Below the pieces are notes generated by a model. The model did not search any database. It had not been told where the DNA came from and saw only the letters and a program-made list of their open reading frames with translations. A program made the position numbers and the translations under genes. From assembly GCA_028287505.1 (NCBI GenBank), contig JAQBPN010000007.1, positions 1-64,000 of the forward strand: a stretch of DNA of 64,000 nucleotides. Reading direction: 5' to 3'. Positions 25,365-32,855 of the stretch are shown one piece after another. The stretch's first letter is position 1. Each line of letters begins with the position of its first letter. The DNA comes from Fibrobacterota bacterium (GTDB lineage: Bacteria > Fibrobacterota > Fibrobacteria > UBA11236).

Positions 25365-25430
25365 ATGAGAAAGATAATCCTGCCGAACATGACGACCCCG
25401 AACAATCTTATATCAGACTGGAGAGAATGA
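25365..25430 (+). CDS. Possible 21-residue peptide, coupled between the two YCII genes
   Basis: An ATG starts 1 nt after the stop of the first YCII gene, with AAAGGGA upstream at usable spacing. The frame encodes 21 residues beginning MRKIILPNMTTP, and its TGA overlaps the ATG of the second YCII gene. The opening resembles the N-terminus of RibD-type dihydrofolate reductase family proteins, which are common in such loci. It may therefore be the stub of a deleted gene rather than a functional peptide. Confidence 0.35.
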   Translation: MRKIILPNMTTPNNLISDWRE

Positions 25431-25801
25431 TGAAATACCTTTGCCTGGCCTATTACGACGTACCCAAATACGAAGCCACTCCCCCCGCCGAGTTTGAAGC
25501 CATGGTGGCCCAATGCGCGGCTTACGATAAGAAGCTCAAGGCGAGCGGACGCCTGTTCGCACATGGATCCCTGGGAGCTCCCAAGGACACGCGCAACCTG
25601 CTGCCCCGGAGCGGCAAGGCCATCGTAACCGACGGCCCCTACATCGAGACCAAGGAGCAGGTGGGCGGCTGGTTCATCATCGAGGCCAAGGACATGGACG
25701 ATGCCCTGGAAGTGGCCAAGAACCATCCGGCCGCCAATATGGGAGAGCAGATGGGATGGGGCATAGAAGTCCGCTCCGCGGATTTTTTCGAGTCGTTCTG
25801 A
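25427..25801 (+). CDS. YCII/DGPF-domain protein 2
   Basis: 124 residues with one YCII domain. It begins MMKYLCLAYYD and contains VTDGPYIETKEQVGGWF (a DGPY variant of the DGPF motif) and MDDALEVAKNHP. It is a paralogue of the gene 64 nt upstream and probably forms a homo- or hetero-dimer with it. The GGAGAGA ribosome site lies inside the short frame that precedes it. It lies 31 nt before the sigma factor in the same operon. Confidence 0.92.
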   Translation: MMKYLCLAYYDVPKYEATPPAEFEAMVAQCAAYDKKLKASGRLFAHGSLGAPKDTRNLLPRSGKAIVTDGPYIETKEQVGGWFIIEAKDMDDALEVAKNHPAANMGEQMGWGIEVRSADFFESF

Positions 25802-25832
25802 GGCGGAAAAAGGAAAGGGACAAGGATAGGGG

Positions 25833-27110
25833 ATGAGCGGCGAGATCGGCCGGGAGACGGCCGGCGAATCCGGCGGGGACGTGCGGCAAAAGGTGGACGC
25901 CGTCTACCGCGAAGAGTCGCGCCGCGTCCTGGCCACCTTGATCCGCTTGCTCGGCGATTTCGATCTGGCCGAGGAGGCCTTGCACGACGCCTTCCGCGCG
26001 GCCCTGGAACAATGGCCCCGGGTGGGCATACCCGCCAACCCCCGCGCCTGGCTGGTCTCGGCCGGGCGCTTCAAGGCCATCGACGCCATCCGCCGCCGCG
26101 CCCGCTTCGACGCCTTGGACGATCCCGATGCGCAGGCAGCCCCCGCTCCGGACGATGCCGAGGCCTGGGAGCGCGAAAGCGTGGAGGACGACCGTCTGCG
26201 CCTGATCTTCACCTGCTGCCATCCCGCCCTGCCGCCGGAAGCCCAGGTAGCCTTGACGTTACGCGAGGTGTGCGGCCTCACCACCGAGGAAATCGCCCGG
26301 GCCTTCCTGAAGGGGGCGCCCACCCTGGCCCAGCGCATCGTGCGCGCCAAGGCCAAGATCCGCGAGGCGCGCATCCCCTTCCAGGTCCCGCCCCCGGCGG
26401 ATTTGCCCGGACGGCTGGATTCGGTGCTCCACGTGGTCTACCTGGTTTTCAACGAAGGCTACTCCGCGTCCTCGGGCGCGTCCCTGACGCGGCATGACCT
26501 TTCCGGAGAGGCCATCCGCCTGGGCCGGCTGCTGGTGGAATTGCTGCCGGAGCCGGAAGCGATCGGCCTGCTGGCCTTGATGCTCCTGCATGAGTCCCGG
26601 CGGGCCGCGCGCGCCACGCCCCAAGGGGAGCTTATCCTGTTGCCCGATCAGGATCGTTCCCTATGGGATAAGGACAAGATCGCGGAAGGTTGCGCCCTGG
26701 TGGAAAAGGCCCTGACCTCGCGCCGGTTCGGGCCGTACACGTTGCAAGCGGCCATCTCCGCCGTCCACGCCGAAGCCCCCGCGGCGGAGGCCACGGACTG
26801 GCCCCAGATCGTGGGATTGTACGACGTGCTGCTGCGGGCGGACCCATCGCCGGTGGTGGAGTTGAACCGGGCCGCGGCGGTGGCCATGCGGGACGGACCG
26901 GCGGCGGGTCTGGCCCTGATCGATGCCCTCCTGGAACGAGGCGATTTGTCCGATTATTATCTGGCGCATTCGGCGCGGGCGGATCTGTGCCGCCGCCTGG
27001 GAAAAAACGCGGAAGCCGGCGCGGCCTACCGGCGCGCCCTGGAGTTGACCCTTCAGGAGCCGGAGCGGAGGTTTCTGGAGCGGAGGCTGGCGGAACTGCA
27101 GGCCAATTGA
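25833..27110 (+). CDS. ECF42-group RNA polymerase sigma factor with C-terminal TPR-like extension
   Basis: 425 residues, more than twice the length of a typical ECF sigma factor. Region 2 lies at about 15-85 (LIRLLGDFDLAEEALHDAF, NPRAWLVSAGRFKAIDAIRR) and region 4 at about 135-185 (LTLREVCGLTTEEIARAF, TLAQRIVRAKAKIREARI). The remaining 240 residues are helical repeats (DUF6596/TPR-like). They include DSVLHVVYLVFNEGYSASSG, VELNRAAAVAMRDGP and YYLAHSARADLCRRLG, the standard ECF42 extension. No anti-sigma gene is adjacent; in this group the C-terminal extension is needed for activity. It probably drives both TGTCGA-type promoters in this locus. Confidence 0.93.
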   Translation: MSGEIGRETAGESGGDVRQKVDAVYREESRRVLATLIRLLGDFDLAEEALHDAFRAALEQWPRVGIPANPRAWLVSAGRFKAIDAIRRRARFDALDDPDAQAAPAPDDAEAWERESVEDDRLRLIFTCCHPALPPEAQVALTLREVCGLTTEEIARAFLKGAPTLAQRIVRAKAKIREARIPFQVPPPADLPGRLDSVLHVVYLVFNEGYSASSGASLTRHDLSGEAIRLGRLLVELLPEPEAIGLLALMLLHESRRAARATPQGELILLPDQDRSLWDKDKIAEGCALVEKALTSRRFGPYTLQAAISAVHAEAPAAEATDWPQIVGLYDVLLRADPSPVVELNRAAAVAMRDGPAAGLALIDALLERGDLSDYYLAHSARADLCRRLGKNAEAGAAYRRALELTLQEPERRFLERRLAELQAN

Positions 27111-27173
27111 ACCGTTCGCTTCCGGCGCTTTTTTTTGCACATTAGGGTCAGACCTTTCCGACCCGGGAATCCC

Positions 27174-27743
27174 ATGACCAAAGACTTTCCGATTGCCCAT
27201 CGATCCATTCCGGCGGTGCTCGCCCTCGCATGTCTCTGGCTGGGGATGGCCTGCTCGGGTTCCAAGCAGGCCGATTCGGAAAAACCCGTAACCGTTCTGA
27301 ACCTGGATTCCCTCAACACGGTGGTGGAACACAAGGATTCGGTGGAGTCGAACCATTTCTTCTATGAAGAAGCCTACGAGACTTACCACAAGAAATTCCC
27401 CGGGGTGGACAAGCCCGCGTTCATGCGCATCGCCAAGGGCAAGGATCAGAACTTCTGCCTGTTCATGTCGAACCCGGCCGCTACCTGCCTGGACAACGGC
27501 GACAAGTTCAACGATCTGAATCTGAAGGAGCCCGCCAGGGATGCCTATCAGGCCGGCCTCCTCTCGGAGGGGTACAACGAATCGCGCCACAACGTCCGGC
27601 TCTGGGCCAGCATGGGGCAGCTTTCCCTGGAGGCCAAGGAATACGGGGAGGGGCGGACTTTTCTCATGAAGATCCTGGAAGTGGAGCCCAAGAACAAATG
27701 GGCCAAAAAGCTGCTTGCCTCCATCCCTAAGGACAAGTACTGA
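27174..27743 (+). CDS. Lipoprotein with TPR-like helices, function unknown
   Basis: 189 residues from the ATG at 27174. The signal peptide ends in LGMACSGS, a lipobox. The mature protein is mainly helical. Its C-terminal half (RDAYQAGLLSEGYNE, QLSLEAKEYGEGRTFLMKILEVEPKNKWAKKLL) resembles TPR units. No enzyme motif is seen. It is followed 30 nt later by the copper-radical oxidase gene, with which it may be cotranscribed. The longer frame from 27135 would spoil the signal peptide. Confidence 0.72.
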   Translation: MTKDFPIAHRSIPAVLALACLWLGMACSGSKQADSEKPVTVLNLDSLNTVVEHKDSVESNHFFYEEAYETYHKKFPGVDKPAFMRIAKGKDQNFCLFMSNPAATCLDNGDKFNDLNLKEPARDAYQAGLLSEGYNESRHNVRLWASMGQLSLEAKEYGEGRTFLMKILEVEPKNKWAKKLLASIPKDKY

Positions 27744-27773
27744 ATCCCACGGAAATTCGGATAGGAATATGCC

Positions 27774-29525
27774 ATGCCCCGCTTCGCCCTACCCTTCGCC
27801 TTGCTTTGCCTGATTTCCGCCTTCCTTTCGCCGGCCGCCACGGCCGACGAGGATCCGGCCGTGGTGGGCCGCTTCGGGCCCTTGATCAAGACGGAGGTCC
27901 TCCCCATCCACGTGGTCCTGCTTCCCACGGGAAAGATCCTGTATTGGGACCGGCACGATCAGGGAACGCATGACATCATCCCCCGGGTCTGGGATCCCGC
28001 GGCCAATACCACCATCAAGACTCCCAATCCCGGATACGATCTGTTCTGCTCGGGCCATTCCATCCTCCGGAACGGGGACGTGCTGATCGCCGGCGGCCAT
28101 ATCGTGGACGGGACGGGCGAAGACAAGATGCGCATCTACAACTACAAGACCAACACCTGGGACGCCGGCATCGGGCCCATGAACGACGGGCGGTGGTACC
28201 CGACCAACACCACCTTGCCCAACGGGGACGTGCTCATCACCAGCGGATCCACGGAAACGGACGTGGGGAACGAAATGCCGCAGATTTACCAGTATCGGAC
28301 GCGCACCCTGAGGAATCTCGACAGCGCCCTGCTGGAAGTGGGATTGTATCCCGTCATGCACGTCATCACTTACAACAAGGTCTTCCTGGCGGGGCCGGAT
28401 TCGCTGACGCGCTTCCTGGATCTCCGCGGCAGGGGCAAGTGGATCGACGTGGGTTTCACCAACCTGCGCAAGGTCCGGAGCTACGGCTCCTCGGTCCTGT
28501 ACGCGCCGGGCAAAATCATGATTTGCGGCGGCGCCAAATTCCCGCCCAGCGCCTCCGTGGAACTCATCGACGCGAACGCGGCGTCTCCCAAATGGGTGTA
28601 TTCCGATTCCATGCACTATGCCAGGCGCCACCATACCGCCGTGATGCTGCCGGACGGAAAAGTGATGGTCACCGGCGGGACCAGCGGCGAAGGATTCAAC
28701 AACGCCACCGGCGCGGTGTACGCTTCGGAAATGTGGGATCCGGCCACCGGCCATTGGACCGTCATGGCCTCCGCCAAATCCGCGCGGCTGTATCATTCCT
28801 TTTCACTGCTGCTGCCCGACGGTCGCCTGCTCACCGGCGGCGGGGGCCATCCCGGGGACGATATCGATTTTCTCTCCGAGCATCCCGATTTCGAAATCTA
28901 CGAGCCTCCCTATCTGTTCCGTGGGACCCGGCCCGTCATCGACGCGGCGCCGGACACCCTGTACTACGGCCAATCGTTCCATATCACCACCGCGAGCGTA
29001 GGTGACATGCATGTTACCTTGCTGCGCCTGGCGGCGGTGACCCATGCATTGGACATGAATGCGGACTTCAACCGCCTGCCCTCCCAGAGGGAAGGCACCG
29101 ACGACTTCATCGTGGCCGCTCCGGAGGATTCCGTGGTTTCCCAACCTGGACCCCATATGCTGTTCCTGTTGGACAGCGCGGGCACGCCTTCGGTGGCGAA
29201 AATCGTCTTCCTCACCTCGCCCCATGGACCCGCCTCCATCGCCGCGTCCGGCAAGAGCGCGGTCCGTTACGGCTTCAGCGTGTCCGGCAACCGCCTCAGG
29301 ATCGCGGGACTGGGCAAGGAGGCCGGAACGTCCTGTTCCCTGCTGACGCCCCAAGGAGGCCGGGTGGCTGAGCTGAAGCGCTTTTCCGGCGGGGCCGGCG
29401 GGATTGGCGAGACCGGCGGCACCGACGGGGATTTCCGCTTGCCGGCGCAAAAGCTTTCGGGCGCCTACGTGGTGGTGGTCCGGACGAAGAGCGGAAAGCA
29501 TACGGGGAAGATTTTCATCCCCTGA
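27774..29525 (+). CDS. Secreted copper-radical oxidase (galactose/glyoxal oxidase-like)
   Basis: 583 residues. A signal peptide (to about ATA-DE) is followed by a kelch propeller and a DUF1929-like domain. All five active-site residues of copper-radical oxidases appear conserved: Cys92 (FCSGH) and Tyr142 (RWYPT), which would form the thioether-linked radical cofactor, plus Tyr340-His341 (RLYHS) and His424 (VTHALD) as copper ligands. Family members oxidise primary alcohols or aldehydes and release hydrogen peroxide. The terminal 75 residues (RIAGLGKEAG, GAYVVVVRTKSGK) form a beta tail resembling a type IX sorting domain. The substrate is unknown. The RWYPT context is closer to glyoxal oxidase than to fungal galactose oxidase. 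Confidence 0.87.
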   Translation: MPRFALPFALLCLISAFLSPAATADEDPAVVGRFGPLIKTEVLPIHVVLLPTGKILYWDRHDQGTHDIIPRVWDPAANTTIKTPNPGYDLFCSGHSILRNGDVLIAGGHIVDGTGEDKMRIYNYKTNTWDAGIGPMNDGRWYPTNTTLPNGDVLITSGSTETDVGNEMPQIYQYRTRTLRNLDSALLEVGLYPVMHVITYNKVFLAGPDSLTRFLDLRGRGKWIDVGFTNLRKVRSYGSSVLYAPGKIMICGGAKFPPSASVELIDANAASPKWVYSDSMHYARRHHTAVMLPDGKVMVTGGTSGEGFNNATGAVYASEMWDPATGHWTVMASAKSARLYHSFSLLLPDGRLLTGGGGHPGDDIDFLSEHPDFEIYEPPYLFRGTRPVIDAAPDTLYYGQSFHITTASVGDMHVTLLRLAAVTHALDMNADFNRLPSQREGTDDFIVAAPEDSVVSQPGPHMLFLLDSAGTPSVAKIVFLTSPHGPASIAASGKSAVRYGFSVSGNRLRIAGLGKEAGTSCSLLTPQGGRVAELKRFSGGAGGIGETGGTDGDFRLPAQKLSGAYVVVVRTKSGKHTGKIFIP

Positions 29526-29575
29526 CGCAGGAGCTATATTTCCCGTCCTACCAAAACAAGGAAAGCGATTCGCAC

Positions 29576-30103
29576 ATGGATACCCAAGCCCTGAAAATCC
29601 CCGGAAACGAGCCCGACGCGGCCGAATGGGCCGATGCCGTGGGGGGATTCTTCCGGAACTTCGCCGTGATCGAATTGCTCACCATAGAGTTCGTCACGCG
29701 CATGGCGGACCCGTTCAAATACAAGTCCATGAAGAAGAAGTTCCTGGCGCAACGGCTGACCTGGATCATCGACAACATCCACGAGCATACCGTTTCGGAT
29801 CCGGAGAAGATCCAGGAGTTGATCGGGATTCTGGAAAGCATCCGGGAGGAATCCTATTTCCGGAACGTATTGGCGCATGGCGCCGCCGGCTTCGCCTTCC
29901 CCGCGGAAGGCGCCGGAGGAAGCCAGACCTTGAAGGGCGTGATGAACTTCAAACCCGAGGACGATACCCAGGACGCCGAATTGATCTCCATGGAGGAGAT
30001 CAAAGGGCGCCGGGATGAAGCCGCCGCGCTGGCCGGGAAGCTGCTGGCCTCCCTGAACGGATTGGAATTGACCGTGGCCGCCGGAGCCGAGAGCGCCGAA
30101 TAG
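29576..30103 (+). CDS. Helical protein with HEPN-like RNxxxH motif
   Basis: 175 residues, predicted mostly alpha-helical, cytosolic, with no signal peptide. The helix containing YFRNVLAHG (Arg96, His101) carries an R-N-x3-H pattern like the RX4-6H catalytic motif of HEPN nucleases. The upstream helices (FFRNFAVIELLTIEFVTRM, MKKKFLAQRLTWIIDNI) fit a HEPN four-helix bundle. I cannot place it in a named family. It ends 13 nt before the DTW-domain tRNA-modification gene, so a shared RNA-related role is possible. The HEPN call is inference from motif spacing. Confidence 0.55.
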   Translation: MDTQALKIPGNEPDAAEWADAVGGFFRNFAVIELLTIEFVTRMADPFKYKSMKKKFLAQRLTWIIDNIHEHTVSDPEKIQELIGILESIREESYFRNVLAHGAAGFAFPAEGAGGSQTLKGVMNFKPEDDTQDAELISMEEIKGRRDEAAALAGKLLASLNGLELTVAAGAESAE

Positions 30104-30116
30104 GCCGCCGGGCCTT

Positions 30117-30911
30117 ATGCGACCGATGGATAAAGCGGCCTATATCGAATTGAAGCGGAAACGCCTGGACGCGGTGGTGACCTATAAAAAGGAAACCACC
30201 TGTTTCAACTGCTATTGGATCAAGGAAAACTGCCGTTGCCACCTGATCAAGCCGTTCGACACGGAAATCCGGTTCGTCATCCTCATGCATTTCAAGGAAG
30301 CCAAGAAGGAGAAGCTCGGCACCGGCCGCATCTGCCGCGCCACCCTCAGGAATTCCGAGATCATCATCGGCATCGATTTCACGCGCAACGAGGAAGTCAA
30401 CGCGCTGATCCGGGATCCGCGCAACGATTGCCGGGTCATGTATCCCGGCAGGAAATCCCTGGACGTTTCCAAGGACGACGTGTCTCCGTTGCTGGAGACG
30501 AAGAAATCCGGGCGCAGGCTGGTCATCTTCCTGGTGGACGGAACCTGGCAATGCGCCAAGAAGATGATGAGGCAATCGTTGAACATCCGCAGCCTTCCCC
30601 GCATCGGATTCACCGCCTCCCATGAATCCATCTTCTATATCAAGGAACAGCCGGCGGCTTATTGCCTGTCGACCCTGGAGTCCATCCATTTCTTCCTGAG
30701 CGAAGCGGATCGGCGCGGCGTGGAACGCCTGCCCGGACGGCCCCAGGACAATCTCATCGTGGTGTTCAAATCCATGATCGACTTCATGGTCAAGTGCGCC
30801 CTGGATCCGTCCCGGTCCAGCTACCGGGGCAGCAAAACCGGGTACAGCCCCAGGGAAACCCGGAAGAAGCGCAAGCCTTCCGCGATGCGCAGCATCGTGT
30901 TGCCGGACTAG
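30117..30911 (+). CDS. DTW-domain protein, probable tRNA-uridine aminocarboxypropyltransferase
   Basis: 264 residues. An N-terminal zinc-ribbon-like cluster (Cys29, Cys32, Cys39, Cys41) precedes the DTW domain. The signature DGTW is at 141-144, in FLVDGTWQCAKKM. DTW proteins such as TapT/TuaA transfer the 3-amino-3-carboxypropyl group of SAM to uridine in tRNA (acp3U). A basic C-terminal tail of about 30 residues may bind RNA. An ATG 9 nt downstream is also possible. Its TAG stop is the first base triplet touching the 161-bp repeat. Confidence 0.88.
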   Translation: MRPMDKAAYIELKRKRLDAVVTYKKETTCFNCYWIKENCRCHLIKPFDTEIRFVILMHFKEAKKEKLGTGRICRATLRNSEIIIGIDFTRNEEVNALIRDPRNDCRVMYPGRKSLDVSKDDVSPLLETKKSGRRLVIFLVDGTWQCAKKMMRQSLNIRSLPRIGFTASHESIFYIKEQPAAYCLSTLESIHFFLSEADRRGVERLPGRPQDNLIVVFKSMIDFMVKCALDPSRSSYRGSKTGYSPRETRKKRKPSAMRSIVLPD

Positions 30912-31071
30912 TGCCCCGACAGCCCAATTGTGAGACGAAGGCGGCGAGGGATTGGGGTCCAGGGCAAGGCGCCCCGACGCAGGAATAGTGGGCCTATTCC
31001 AAGGAGGGGCAACGCAGCCCTGGGCCTCAAGACCCGGCGAAAGCGGCTCACAATTGGGCTGTCGGGGCACT
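30911..31071. repeat. Complete 161-bp element with perfect 25-bp terminal inverted repeats
   Basis: The left end (30911-30935) is the exact reverse complement of the right end (31047-31071). The interior holds further nested stems: CCAGGGC/GCCCTGG, GCCCC/GGGGC and the central GGAATAG-TGGGC-CTATTCC. It encodes no protein and is too short for a transposase, so it is MITE- or REPIN-like. A second copy, 95% identical over the visible part, is at 1-103, and an end fragment is at 43305-43320. Confidence 0.85.
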
Positions 31072-31088
31072 GGGAAGCGGTCTGGTGG

Positions 31089-31104
31089 GCCCGCACTGGC
31101 GGGC
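31089..31104. other. GC-rich hairpin between convergent genes
   Basis: GCCCGC and GCGGGC form a 6-bp stem with a 4-base loop, between the DTW gene and the convergent glycosidase gene. No T-run follows on either strand, so it is not a standard intrinsic terminator. It might block read-through in both directions together with the adjacent repeat. Confidence 0.3.
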
Positions 31105-31110
31105 ATAAAC

Positions 31111-32730
31111 CTAGCGGGAAATAACCAAGGGTTTGGCGACCGAACCCGCGGGCCCTGAGAACACCGCGCGATAGACCCCTTGCGGCAACCGGGTACCGGC
31201 CGAGTTACGGCCGTCCCATTCCACGGACTCCGCGTCCACCGCCAGGGTCTTTTCGATCCGGCCCGACAATCCCAGGACGGAAATCCCGCGGACCCCGTCC
31301 AGATGGAGGAAGGAAACGGATCCGCCCAGGCTTCGCAGCTGCGGGGACAGGGCGATGCGGCCCGCATGGTTTGCGGCGGAAACGGTTCCGCTGACGTTGA
31401 AGGTCACGCCCTCCACCGTGCTCACGCGGACGCTCACCGGCTGGGTGGCGTTGGCCGGGACCGTCCATTTGTAGGTTCCCGTGTTTTCCGTCTGGGTGGC
31501 GATGCGCACCCAGGAACCGGCGCTCATATAGTCCAGGTTGACGTAATAGACGATCCCCTCGGTCTCCCAGGTGATGGTCTGCGCCGTTCCCGCGCCCCAG
31601 GCGGCGGCCGCGGCGGGCGCCTTGACCGACAAGGCGGGAGCCAGGGTGGCGTTCCTGCCGGCCTTGGCGAGGATCATTTTCAGCAAGGTGGCTCCGTAGC
31701 CTTCGTACATATACCCTTTGGAATAGGTGAAATCCGCGGTGCCGTCCACGTTGGTGGGCGGCGACACCACGGTGGGTTCAATCTCGGAATCCTCCCACCA
31801 TTCGTTCCAACTGCAGATGGCCGTGCCCACTGCCGAGTCCCCTTCCTCAAGGCCCACGGTCAGCATCTGGTTGAAGGTCGAGCCTTCGGCGGAATCGGCG
31901 GCCACCTTGCGGGGGATGGGATAATTGTTCGCTTCCAGGCGCTGGGCCCGGTCATTGTAACCCGGAATGACGTTGGACATCAGCTTGGTGGCGGTGCCCA
32001 CGAGGGCCTTCTTGTGGGTTTGGAAATTCTTCCGGCAGCCTTCGATGAAGCCCGTGGTCTTGGGGTAGCCGTCGTAGGTCTTGAGGCCGTGGGAATTGTA
32101 GATGGTGATGGCGTCCCAGTTCTTGTGGCGGTCAGGTTCCGCGGGGCCGAAATGGAAATCGTCCCCTATCAGGTAGACGTTGAAATCCTTGCGCACGCGG
32201 GTGAGGGCTTCCGCATAATTGCCGCTCATCTGCCGGGACAGGTAGACCACCACCACGGGGCGGCCGCCTATCTTCCAATAGTTGGGATGGGAGAAGAAAT
32301 TGTCGTTCATGTATTTGATATGGTCGTAGAAGAGCTGCACTTCCGTGGGGCCGAAGGTCCAATTGCTCCCGTAGAAGTTGCTGGTTTCGTAGAAGAGGCA
32401 GAAGGTCATATTGGTGCCCACCATGTTGGGCATGATGTTCTTGAGGATGGCGTTGCTCTGGTAGGAATTGGGCCCCCACCAGGAGCAGATCCAATTGTCG
32501 ATCCCGAAATTGGTGGACCATTCGATGTGCTGCTTGGCCGTGACCCTGTTGACCACGTTGTCGTAGGTTCCGATGAGGGGAGGGATGTTCATGCGGTTTT
32601 TGCCGCGCAGGAATTTATTCTGATCCCAGTTGGCGCCGCTGTACCAGGGATAGTAGTAGACGCTCACCGGCGCCGCGGAGACGGCCGCAGCCGCCCCGAT
32701 GAGCAGGCCGAAAGACAAAGCGCGCCTCAT
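31111..32730 (-). CDS. Secreted GH99-like glycosidase with sorting-domain-like tail
   Basis: 539 residues from the ATG at 32730, which has GGAACGG upstream. A signal peptide (to VSAAP) is followed by a GH71/GH99-like barrel. Features include VSVYYYPWYSGANWD near the start, IDNWICSWWGPNS, GGRPVVVVYLSR and AICSWNEWWEDSEIEP. The last is a typical WNEWxExxxIEP end motif of the family, which includes endo-mannanases and WbsX-like proteins. A Thr/Ala-rich Ig-like segment comes next. About 60 C-terminal residues (ISVLGLSGRIEKTL, GTRLPQGVYRAVFSG) form a FlgD/type IX-like domain. The longer frame to 32943 lacks start signals. Confidence 0.82.
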   Translation of the reverse strand: MRRALSFGLLIGAAAAVSAAPVSVYYYPWYSGANWDQNKFLRGKNRMNIPPLIGTYDNVVNRVTAKQHIEWSTNFGIDNWICSWWGPNSYQSNAILKNIMPNMVGTNMTFCLFYETSNFYGSNWTFGPTEVQLFYDHIKYMNDNFFSHPNYWKIGGRPVVVVYLSRQMSGNYAEALTRVRKDFNVYLIGDDFHFGPAEPDRHKNWDAITIYNSHGLKTYDGYPKTTGFIEGCRKNFQTHKKALVGTATKLMSNVIPGYNDRAQRLEANNYPIPRKVAADSAEGSTFNQMLTVGLEEGDSAVGTAICSWNEWWEDSEIEPTVVSPPTNVDGTADFTYSKGYMYEGYGATLLKMILAKAGRNATLAPALSVKAPAAAAAWGAGTAQTITWETEGIVYYVNLDYMSAGSWVRIATQTENTGTYKWTVPANATQPVSVRVSTVEGVTFNVSGTVSAANHAGRIALSPQLRSLGGSVSFLHLDGVRGISVLGLSGRIEKTLAVDAESVEWDGRNSAGTRLPQGVYRAVFSGPAGSVAKPLVISR

Positions 32731-32855
32731 GACCGTTCCGGTTTTCCGATCCCTTTTATCCACGATTACCCCCGCCCTATAATAAGGCGGGCGGCGGAAT
32801 TTCGCGACGTTTCTTTTGATTACACGCCCATCCGGCGGGAACATTCCCGGGGGGA

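Noticed and set aside
27120-27145. Run of eight T residues after the sigma factor gene, considered as a terminator or part of a sigma-54 site
   Set aside because: The stem before it is only 3-4 bp, and the GG-GC spacing is 11 rather than 10.
27464-27475. Additional TGTCGA hexamers inside coding regions (also near 15645, 30667, 32488)
   Set aside because: None has CG(A/T)C 17 bases downstream together with a nearby gene start.
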